Source: Gloeothece verrucosa PCC 7822
GTDB taxonomy: Bacteria; Cyanobacteriota; Cyanobacteriia; Cyanobacteriales; Microcystaceae
Reading direction: 5' to 3'
DNA: 64,000 nt
Assembly (NCBI RefSeq): GCF_000147335.1
Contig: NC_014501.1
Location: 3,984,001-4,048,000, forward strand
In this document: piece after piece, positions 57,511 through 64,000 of the stretch
Position numbering within the stretch: position 1 is the stretch's first letter
Layout of the letters: every line of letters starts with the position of its first letter
Translations under genes and position numbers: made by a program
The notes under the pieces: model-generated
The model's database searches: none
What the model was told of the DNA's origin: nothing
The model's input: only the letters and a program-made list of their open reading frames with translations

Positions 57511-57549
57511 CAGTTATGATCCGAGGGTGATGTGCTTTGTTTATAAATA

Positions 57550-59295
57550 ATGGTCAACCGACGACTCAAAAAATTATGGGGTTATCTGCTTCCTCACTGG
57601 CGAATGGTTTTAGCTGGTGTGGTCGCTTTATTAATTGTCAACGCCTTGGGTGTATATATTCCCCTCTTGATCCGGGATAGCATAGACGACTTACAAAAAG
57701 CCTTTAATTTTGGTAAAGTTTGGTACTACGTCGTCTTAATTTTGGTTCTTTCCTCGTTGATGTGGGTTAGCCGTATGTTATCCCGGATCTGGCTGTTTGG
57801 CATAGGTCGTCAAATAGAATTTGACCTGAAACAAAAAATTTTTCAACATTTATTGCTCCTTGAACCATCTTACTTTGCTACTCACACATCAGGGGATTTA
57901 ATTAACCGCGCTACCAGTGATGTCGAGAATATTCGCCGTCTGGTGGGTTTTGCTGTATTAAGTATCATTAATACTATTTTTGCCTATGTTTTGACTTTAC
58001 CGGCCATGTTCGCCATTAATATTCCTTTAAGTTTAATGGCGATCGGGGTTTATCCTCTGATGTTAATTACGGTACAGCTATTTAGTAAGCAGCTACGAGA
58101 TCAACAGCAAGAGGTACAAGAAAAACTCTCTGATCTCAGTGAGTTGATCCAAGAAGATGTGAGCGGCATGGCTTTAATTAAAATTTATGCTCAAGAGGAA
58201 AATGAGCGCCTTGCTTTTAAATTTAAAAACTATCGTTTATTAAACGCTAATCTTAAATTAGCCCGAACTCGAACTCTTTTGTTTCCCCTGGTAGAAGGAT
58301 TATCTACTGTGGGGTTGTTAATTTTGTTAATATTTGGCCCCAAAATGATCTCGTCGGGAGCAATTACTATCGGGGATTTTTTGGCTTTAATTATTTTAGT
58401 CGAGCGTCTGGTTTTTCCCACAGCTTTGTTAGGATTTACCATTAGTGCTTATCAACGGGGAGAAGTGAGTATTGATCGGGTTGATGCGATTTTTCAAGTT
58501 ACTCCCAACATTAAAGACCATCCTAACAGTATTGTTCTGCCTCGAGAAGAAGTCAAAGGAAAAATCACGGCGAAAAATCTATCCTATACTTATGCCGGAA
58601 GTGCTACACCGGCGCTGAAAAATGTCAATTTTACCATTTATCCTGGAGAAACTGTAGCCATTGTGGGGCCTATAGGTTCTGGAAAGTCAACTCTAGCTAA
58701 TGCCATTCCTCGTTTATTAGATATTCAAGAGGGACAATTATTTTTAGATGGTTATGATATTACTCAACTGCGTTTAGAGGACCTTCGAGGGGCCATCGCC
58801 TATGTTCCTCAAGATAGTTTTCTTTTTAGTAGTACGGTAAGAAATAATATCCGTTATGGCGATCCCTTCAAAGAACAACCCGAGGTAGAATATGTGGCTA
58901 AACAAGTCCAAATTCATCCGGAGATTCTCAATTTTCCTCAGCAATATGATACCTTAGTGGGAGAAAGAGGAATTACTTTATCGGGTGGTCAGCGTCAACG
59001 TACTGCTTTAGCTAGGGCTTTATTGGTGGATGCTCCGGTGTTAATTTTAGATGATGCTTTAAGTAGTGTAGATAATCAAACGGCTACTTTAATTTTAAAT
59101 TATTTGTCCTCAGAACGCGGTAAGACAGTGATTTTTATTTCTCATCAATTATCGGCTGCCGCAACCACTGATCGAATTTTCGTGATGGATAGAGGACAAA
59201 TTTTACAAATGGGTACTCATGCTGAATTGATTGATCAGCCCGGATTATATCAAAGTTTGTGGAAACAACATCAGTTAGAAGAAATTCTCAGTTAA
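57550..59295 (+). CDS. ABC exporter half-transporter (MsbA/BmrA-like)
   Basis: A 581-residue fusion of one transmembrane domain (six helices, about 20-310) and one ATPase domain (335-581). Walker A is GPIGSGKST, the signature [15 protein letters not shown], Walker B VLILDDALSSVD, and the switch His in ISHQLSAA. A homodimer, or a heterodimer with a partner coded elsewhere, would export lipids, drugs or peptides. DDALSSVD has Asp at the place usually held by the catalytic Glu (D-E): here the residues are Asp-Asp, a weaker variant seen in one half of asymmetric exporters. No second half-transporter gene is adjacent. Confidence 0.9.
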   Translation: MVNRRLKKLWGYLLPHWRMVLAGVVALLIVNALGVYIPLLIRDSIDDLQKAFNFGKVWYYVVLILVLSSLMWVSRMLSRIWLFGIGRQIEFDLKQKIFQHLLLLEPSYFATHTSGDLINRATSDVENIRRLVGFAVLSIINTIFAYVLTLPAMFAINIPLSLMAIGVYPLMLITVQLFSKQLRDQQQEVQEKLSDLSELIQEDVSGMALIKIYAQEENERLAFKFKNYRLLNANLKLARTRTLLFPLVEGLSTVGLLILLIFGPKMISSGAITIGDFLALIILVERLVFPTALLGFTISAYQRGEVSIDRVDAIFQVTPNIKDHPNSIVLPREEVKGKITAKNLSYTYAGSATPALKNVNFTIYPGETVAIVGPIGSGKSTLANAIPRLLDIQEGQLFLDGYDITQLRLEDLRGAIAYVPQDSFLFSSTVRNNIRYGDPFKEQPEVEYVAKQVQIHPEILNFPQQYDTLVGERGITLSGGQRQRTALARALLVDAPVLILDDALSSVDNQTATLILNYLSSERGKTVIFISHQLSAAATTDRIFVMDRGQILQMGTHAELIDQPGLYQSLWKQHQLEEILS

Positions 59296-59302
59296 TAAAG
59301 GG

Positions 59303-59329
59303 TAGGATGCGTTGATTTAACACATCCTA
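59303..59329. terminator. Hairpin between the ABC exporter and a small gene
   Basis: TAGGATG (59303-59309) pairs with CATCCTA (59323-59329), extended inward by GTT/AAC after one mismatch. A weak T-rich tract (gttcttttct) follows on the plus strand. It probably ends the ABC exporter transcript and may also serve the convergent small gene. Confidence 0.5.
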
Positions 59330-59375
59330 GTTCTTTTCTAATGGGTTTTTAGTAGTATCCATAAACAATACTTAC

Positions 59376-59624
59376 TTAGTCAAATTGTATTCTTCTGGCT
59401 AGTTCTAGAACCAAATTAATCCCATCTTTATCAGTCGTCAGTTCGCTAGTCAGGAAATAAAAATTAACTTGCTCAAGCATAAAAGCGTATTCTAATTGTA
59501 TTTGTTGCCACAATTCTTCAGGTTTTTTGCAGTAAGCATTATAACGTAGGGCATCAAAGACATTGTAAGTGGCATGATTATTTTTACAAAGACAGCGTTC
59601 TAGTTCGAGTTGGCTAGTAATCAT
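59376..59624 (-). CDS. Small hypothetical protein
   Basis: An 82-residue soluble helical protein with two cysteines (CLCKNN) and many aromatic residues (QLEYAFMLEQVNFYFLTSEL). The start at 59624 follows an AAGGAGAAAG-type ribosome site; a TTG at 59645 would add seven residues but has no site. No family is recognised. It lies alone downstream of the photosystem I operon on the same strand but after a terminator, so it has its own promoter. Confidence 0.65.
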   Translation of the reverse strand: MITSQLELERCLCKNNHATYNVFDALRYNAYCKKPEELWQQIQLEYAFMLEQVNFYFLTSELTTDKDGINLVLELARRIQFD

Positions 59625-59818
59625 AATTGTCTTTCTCCTTTCCAAATCTGAGCAGTTTTAAGTATCTTAATAGTCCTGAGTTACATCTCTACTGATAGAG
59701 TTCCCATTTAGCCGCTCAAAAGTAACATATTTTTGAAACTTTTTAAAAAAACCAAAAACCGCTCTTGTTCTTAGTTTTAACTCTCTTTTTCTCAAAAAAG
59801 ATAACTAATGGCTTTTTT

Positions 59819-59853
59819 AAAAAAAATACTCCACTTTTAAGGGAGTGGAGTAT
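59819..59853 (-). terminator. Terminator of the psaL-psaI operon
   Basis: Read on the minus strand, ATACTCCACT pairs with AGTGGAGTAT across an 8-base loop (10 bp stem) and is followed by a run of eight T. It is 44 bases after the psaI stop. Confidence 0.85.
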
Positions 59854-59896
59854 TAGTACCCTATTTTTTACTGTTGTTTCTAGACGACAGTATTAA

Positions 59897-60013
59897 TTAG
59901 GCATCACTTTCAATGTAGAAAAACAATAGCCCCATAACCACCGCCGGGAATAACCAGGTGATGACGGGAATTAAAATCCAAGGTAAATAAGACGCGGCAT
60001 AAGTACCTGTCAT
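59897..60013 (-). CDS. psaI: Photosystem I subunit VIII (PsaI)
   Basis: A 38-residue single-helix protein of the photosystem I reaction centre, in contact with PsaL at the trimer/tetramer interface. The sequence starts [20 protein letters not shown] and ends [10 protein letters not shown]; one hydrophobic helix spans about 10-33. An AAGGAG ribosome site lies eight bases before the ATG. It is 69 bases after psaL on the same strand, forming the standard psaL-psaI operon, and a strong terminator follows. Confidence 0.95.
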   Translation of the reverse strand: MTGTYAASYLPWILIPVITWLFPAVVMGLLFFYIESDA

Positions 60014-60082
60014 GTCAAAATCTCCTTTTGAGCAATAAATTGAGAGAAAAAAAACAAAAATTGCTATTTATTGATGCAGGGA

Positions 60083-60583
60083 CTAATTATTAAAGAGTCC
60101 ACGCATAATACCATCAACAACACCCAAATTTTCTAGAAGGAAGTAAGCCACAAAAGCGCCTCCCATTCCTCCAAGAAAGAAACCGGCGGTAAACTGACTC
60201 CAGCTTTCGGCCGTGTGGAAGGGGTTGCTTGGAGGTAACAGGCGAGTTTCACCTTCTTTAGCTTCGTTTTGGAAAGAGACTAAACCATAACTAGCTAGAC
60301 AAGCAGTTGCAATCAGAATCAGTGCTAAACCAGAGATTAAACCTCCTAGATTTGCAAATTCTGAGTCCCGTAAAGGGCCAAGGACTACCCAAGGACCAAT
60401 GATCCAGTAACCATGAGCCATCCCAATTTCTAAGCCTCGCAGAATGGGAGACAACCCACGACGATAGGCGGGTAGATTACCAATAAAGGCTTTGGTAAAG
60501 CCAGAGGCGGAAATAGGAGTTGCTAGGTGTCCTTCGAAAGGATTGTCATTATAAGGTTGAACAACCTGTGGGTATTCAGCCAT
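60083..60583 (-). CDS. psaL: Photosystem I reaction centre subunit XI (PsaL)
   Basis: A 166-residue thylakoid membrane protein needed for oligomerisation of photosystem I. The N-terminal stromal part has NDNPFEGHLATPISASGF and NLPAYRRGLSPILRGLEIGMAHGY, the chlorophyll-binding family signature; three hydrophobic helices follow, the last near 130-155. The length is usual for cyanobacteria. It is first in the psaL-psaI operon. The C-terminal end (MRGLFNN) is short, as in trimer-forming PsaL proteins, although the oligomeric state cannot be decided from this alone. Confidence 0.96.
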   Translation of the reverse strand: MAEYPQVVQPYNDNPFEGHLATPISASGFTKAFIGNLPAYRRGLSPILRGLEIGMAHGYWIIGPWVVLGPLRDSEFANLGGLISGLALILIATACLASYGLVSFQNEAKEGETRLLPPSNPFHTAESWSQFTAGFFLGGMGGAFVAYFLLENLGVVDGIMRGLFNN

Positions 60584-60697
60584 CTTATTTGAGTTCTCCG
60601 GTTTACTAAATTCTAAGAAAACTTAAGAATACATTTTAAGCAAGGAGGGGTAATCCTACCCTGAATTTGTGCTGAAGCGTTAGAAAAGTTCATAGTT

Positions 60698-60718
60698 GTC
60701 ATTGGTCATTGGTCATTG
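60698..60718. repeat. Short heptad repeat (3 x GTCATTG)
   Basis: Three perfect GTCATTG units lie between the 3' end of ruvA and the psaL promoter region, the same unit as the 15-copy array at 56435. This is a small member of the same repeat class. Confidence 0.8.
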
Positions 60719-60732
60719 GTCGTTTCCTTTGT

Positions 60733-61362
60733 TTACTGACTCAGCAGTGTGATCGCACTTTTGAGCCATTCTTCTATGTTGGAATTTTTCAGCAGTTGGT
60801 TATCTTGACTGATGGCAGAAATCGCTCCTGTAATTTCTTCATCGCTATAACCCAATGCTAAAAGGGTCATCTCTACTTCTTCTAAAATTTCTTTGCGGGG
60901 AAGACCGGCGCTAACAGAAGTCTTTAAGCCCTGTGGCTGCCATTGGGATACTTTTGTTTTTAACTCTAGAAGAATCCGTTCAGCCGTCTTTGGGCCAATT
61001 CCTGGGCTTTTCGCCAAAGTCCGCCCATTATTACTCATGATGGCTCGCACTAATTCTTCTAATCCTAGGGTATCAATAAGAGCGATCGCTGATTGCGCCC
61101 CTACTCCACTCACACTAATTAACTGGCGAAATAAGTCTCTTTCTTCGCTAGTGGCAAATCCATATAAAATCTGTTGATCTTCCCGAATTTGTAGATGAGT
61201 GAATATTTGAATGGTTTGATCGTCGTCTAGGGTTAATTTTCGGGCAAGACGAGAGGGTATTTGAATCTCATAGCCAATTTGATTGACTTCCAAGATCAAT
61301 TGAAGGCGGTTAGTTGCAGTTTTGTGGATTTGGATGGTTTTGCCTTTTAGATAATTAATCAT
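60733..61362 (-). CDS. ruvA: Holliday junction branch migration protein RuvA
   Basis: A 209-residue DNA-binding protein that forms a tetramer on Holliday junctions and loads the RuvB motor. The N-terminal OB fold (1-65) begins MINYLKGKTIQIHKTATNRL. Two helix-hairpin-helix motifs follow: LISVSGVGAQSAIALIDTL and LAKSPGIGPKTAERILLEL. The C-terminal domain III (about 155-205) binds RuvB and has the MTLLALGYSDEEI helix. The gene stands alone; ruvB is not in the window. It is divergent from ndhD. Confidence 0.95.
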   Translation of the reverse strand: MINYLKGKTIQIHKTATNRLQLILEVNQIGYEIQIPSRLARKLTLDDDQTIQIFTHLQIREDQQILYGFATSEERDLFRQLISVSGVGAQSAIALIDTLGLEELVRAIMSNNGRTLAKSPGIGPKTAERILLELKTKVSQWQPQGLKTSVSAGLPRKEILEEVEMTLLALGYSDEEITGAISAISQDNQLLKNSNIEEWLKSAITLLSQ

Positions 61363-61510
61363 CTATCTTTGTCTATACAATGGTTACCATAAATAGATTT
61401 TTATCCATAGATAAAACTATGGGGATCGGTATTGTAAAGATTAATGAACAAAAGTTTACATAATTTAGTAAAATAACGACATCCTAAAGATAAGTATTTT
61501 TACCTTGCTT

Positions 61511-63199
61511 ATGATACTAGATCAATTCCCTTGGCTAAGTACGATCGTGCTGTTGCCGCTCGTCGCTTCTTTGTTCATTCCCCTATTGCCCGATAAAGAA
61601 GGCAAGAGCGTCCGCTTATATGCCCTGGCAGTAGGAATCGCCGATTTTGTTTTAATGTGCTACGTTTTTTGGAATCATTATGATCTCAGTAATTCTAGTT
61701 TTCAATTAGTAGAAAGTTATGCCTGGATGCCTCAAATTGGGCTAAACTGGTCTGTTTCTGTAGATGGGCTGTCCATGCCCCTAGTGCTGTTAGCTGGACT
61801 GGTGACCACTCTTTCTATTTTGGCTGCCTGGCAAGTTAATCTTAAGCCGCGTCTGTTCTATTTCTTAATTCTTGTGCTGTATTCCGCTCAGATAGGCGTA
61901 TTTGTGGCCCAAGATTTGTTACTGCTATTTATTATGTGGGAACTGGAACTGATTCCGGTTTACCTGCTGGTGAATATTTGGGGAGGACAAAAGCGTCGCT
62001 ATGCGGCAACGAAATTCTTACTCTATACCGCAGCCGCTTCTGTGTTTATCTTGGTAGCCGCTTTGGGAATGGCTCTCTACGGCGGTGAGCAAATGACTTT
62101 TGATATTGTTGCTCTGGGGATGAAGGATTATCCTCTGTCTCTAGAATTAGTATTATATGCGGGTTTATTAATTGCTTTTGGCACAAAGTTGGCTGTTTTT
62201 CCTTTACATACTTGGTTACCTGATGCTCACGGTGAGGCAAGTGCCCCTGTATCTATGATTCTGGCTGGTGTACTGCTCAAGATGGGCGGCTACGGATTGA
62301 TTCGTCTAAATTTAGAAATCTTCTCTGATGCTCATGTTTATTTTGCTCCGGTGCTGGTGATTTTAGGAGTAGTGAATATTATTTACGGTGGCTTTAATTC
62401 GTTTGCTCAGTCGAATATGAAACGCCGCTTAGCCTATTCGTCTGTTTCTCACATGGGTTTTGTGCTGCTAGGAATTGCTTCCTTTACCGACTTGGGAATT
62501 AGCGGCGCGATGTTACAGATGATTTCTCATGGTTTAATTGCTGCGGTGTTGTTCTTCTTGGCAGGTGTGACTTACGATCGCACTCATACCCTATCTTTAG
62601 ATAATATGGGTGATATTGGTCGGGTAATGCCGAAAGTATTCGCTTTATTTACCGCCGCTTCTATGGCTTCTTTAGCACTCCCTGGAATGAGTGGTTTTGC
62701 CAGTGAATTATCGGTCTTTGTCGGTTTAACCAGTAGTGATGTTTACAGTTCTACTTTCCGATGTGTGACTCTGATTCTCGCCGCCGTAGGATTGATTCTG
62801 ACACCCGTCTATCTGCTCTCGATGCTCAGAAAACTATTTTATGGCTCTGATGCTGCACCCACTTGCGTTTTGAGCGAAGATAGTTGGGATAGCTTGGGTA
62901 ATGATCAACCCGTTTGCTTTGGAACTAACTGCGTTCTACCGGTTAATGCTAAATTTAGTGATGCTAAACCTCGGGAAGTCTTTATCGCGGCTTGCTTTCT
63001 GCTGTTGATTATCGGCATCGGTTTTTATCCTAAGCTGGCGACACAGATGTATGATGTGAAAACGGTAGCGGTCAATGCTGAACTACGCCAATCCTACACA
63101 GAAATCGCCTCCGTTAATCCCAACATTTATGCTAAAAACTTTTTATGGCCTCAAAATTTAGACTCTGAAGTGGCACCGGTTTTGGGAATTGTTAAATAA
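61511..63199 (+). CDS. ndhD: NAD(P)H-quinone oxidoreductase chain 4 (NdhD)
   Basis: A 562-residue membrane proton-pumping subunit of the cyanobacterial NDH-1 complex, which runs cyclic electron flow and respiration in the thylakoid. About 14 helices are present. The conserved core has [19 protein letters not shown] (key Glu in helix 5), [20 protein letters not shown] (key Lys and the TWLPDAH loop) and [20 protein letters not shown]. This is the standard NdhD1/D2 type, not the CO2-uptake NdhD3/D4 as far as I can see, but that needs alignment. The ATG at 61511 is preferred over a TTG six bases earlier. No other ndh gene lies beside it. Confidence 0.93.
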   Translation: MILDQFPWLSTIVLLPLVASLFIPLLPDKEGKSVRLYALAVGIADFVLMCYVFWNHYDLSNSSFQLVESYAWMPQIGLNWSVSVDGLSMPLVLLAGLVTTLSILAAWQVNLKPRLFYFLILVLYSAQIGVFVAQDLLLLFIMWELELIPVYLLVNIWGGQKRRYAATKFLLYTAAASVFILVAALGMALYGGEQMTFDIVALGMKDYPLSLELVLYAGLLIAFGTKLAVFPLHTWLPDAHGEASAPVSMILAGVLLKMGGYGLIRLNLEIFSDAHVYFAPVLVILGVVNIIYGGFNSFAQSNMKRRLAYSSVSHMGFVLLGIASFTDLGISGAMLQMISHGLIAAVLFFLAGVTYDRTHTLSLDNMGDIGRVMPKVFALFTAASMASLALPGMSGFASELSVFVGLTSSDVYSSTFRCVTLILAAVGLILTPVYLLSMLRKLFYGSDAAPTCVLSEDSWDSLGNDQPVCFGTNCVLPVNAKFSDAKPREVFIAACFLLLIIGIGFYPKLATQMYDVKTVAVNAELRQSYTEIASVNPNIYAKNFLWPQNLDSEVAPVLGIVK

Positions 63200-63546
63200 C
63201 TTAATGAACTTTTCTAACAATTCGTTTAATCTTGGTCCTCATCAACTCCCCGTCAAGACAATTTCATCAAAGCGAGTCCCCATCTAAAGTTGTTATTTGG
63301 ATGGGTTTCTCATTAGAAACACCGAACTGAAAATCATATTTTTAGGCTTTATTTAACAATGTTTATCAATTTTTGTATTGTAGCGTACTACCTTAACGGT
63401 AAAGATCGGGTACATTCAAAATAAGTATAAATTTATGTTGAATACCCACCCTAAACTAATTAGGTTAAACTCAGCGATTTGCTGAGCTAAATCCCTAAGC
63501 AAATAGGGAAATCAACCGACATACAAATAACCGTTTATCAGATAAT
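63200..63546. other. Intergenic region upstream of the EgtC-like gene
   Basis: No gene in 347 bases. Two overlapping stems near its end exclude each other: ATTTGCT (63477-63483) with AGCAAAT (63498-63504), and TCCCTA (63492-63497) with TAGGGA (63504-63509). They are 40-70 bases before the ATG. Confidence 0.5.
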
Positions 63547-64000
63547 ATGTGCCGTCTAGTAGGCTATTTTGGCTCAACCATTTCCCTCGATCAACTTTTG
63601 TATAAACCAGAACATTCTCTAGTGGTACAGAGTTACAAACCTCGGGAGATGGTCACAGGATTACTGAATGCAGACGGTTTTGGCCTGGGTTGGTATCATC
63701 CCGAAAAAGAAGCCCAGCCCTACATCTATAAAAATCTTTTACCGATTTGGAACGATAATAATCTAGCTCATCTGAGTCGATACGTTGAAACAAAATGTAC
63801 ATTAGCCTATGTTCGAAGTGCTACCCCCCCTCTAGCGGTAGATTATAGTAACTGTCAACCATTTACTTACAAAAACCTTGTATTTATCCATAATGGCTTT
63901 ATTCATAATTTTCGCTCCTCTCTCTATCGCCCAATTCGATATACATTAGAAGATACAGCTTATCAATTAATTTTAGGCAGTACAGATTCTGAACATATTT
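63547..64000 (+). CDS. Class II glutamine amidotransferase (EgtC-like), 3' end outside the window
   Basis: The first 151 codons of a gene cut by the right edge. The protein begins MCRLVGYFG, with Cys2 as the N-terminal nucleophile after Met removal, as in class II glutaminases. The family elements [20 protein letters not shown] and [10 protein letters not shown] are present, fitting the EgtC/YafJ-type group. In mycobacteria EgtC trims the gamma-glutamyl group in ergothioneine synthesis. In cyanobacteria the substrate may differ, and no egtB or egtD is seen here. The start is fixed by the catalytic Cys. Confidence 0.88.
   Translation, partial: MCRLVGYFGSTISLDQLLYKPEHSLVVQSYKPREMVTGLLNADGFGLGWYHPEKEAQPYIYKNLLPIWNDNNLAHLSRYVETKCTLAYVRSATPPLAVDYSNCQPFTYKNLVFIHNGFIHNFRSSLYRPIRYTLEDTAYQLILGSTDSEHI

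Overview
The window comes from a cyanobacterial chromosome. It carries photosystem I genes psaL and psaI, the NDH-1 subunit gene ndhD, a rubredoxin gene, a DnaX split by an intein, a primitive phytochelatin synthase, and scattered GCGATCGC (HIP1-like) octamers and heptad tandem repeats. The DNA is moderately AT-rich, and the gene set suggests a unicellular Cyanothece/Gloeothece-like relative; that placement is inferred, not proven.

Layout. 0-10 kb: a phosphatase-like gene, a secreted protein, dnaX with a 157-residue mini-intein in its Walker B motif, a tandem ABC ATPase of the oligopeptide type, a transaldolase-family enzyme, a phosphodiester glycosidase-like lipoprotein, rubredoxin and an MDR oxidoreductase. 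A 1-kb repeat-rich gap follows. 10-16.7 kb: a multi-PAS histidine kinase, a PEP-CTERM protein, a DUF1338 enzyme preceded by the out-of-frame remnant of a class III aminotransferase, and a small gene pair ending in an aspartic-protease-like protein.

16.7-22.4 kb is the most distinctive block. It is a tightly overlapping minus-strand operon with the composition of the prokaryotic PIWI-RE three-gene island: a PD-(D/E)XK nuclease, a DinG/XPD-like helicase, and a PIWI-RE gene that survives only as N- and C-terminal pieces, with its middle apparently deleted. 22.5-29 kb: a zinc-ribbon protein, a MarR repressor divergent from an RND efflux operon, and a glycosyltransferase. 29-35 kb: a PIN-TRAM membrane protein, a group 2 sigma factor and PriA.

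35.4-39.8 kb is a second accessory locus: one large P-loop/helicase-like gene (about 1466 codons when repaired) broken by two compensating frameshifts and one in-frame stop. 39.9-45.5 kb: the cbpA/cbpM chaperone operon with an unknown third gene, recN and a bestrophin-like channel. 45.5-53.4 kb: a signalling operon with a 2003-residue Ser/Thr-kinase/AAA/GAF/histidine-kinase hybrid and a second hybrid kinase. 53.6-64 kb: phytochelatin synthase, TldD, Era, an ABC exporter, psaL-psaI, ruvA, ndhD and the start of an EgtC-like glutamine amidotransferase.

Housekeeping functions (replication, recombination, ribosome assembly, photosynthesis) are interleaved with two decaying accessory systems and several mobile or repeat sequences. 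I found no tRNA, rRNA, CRISPR array or intact transposase gene.
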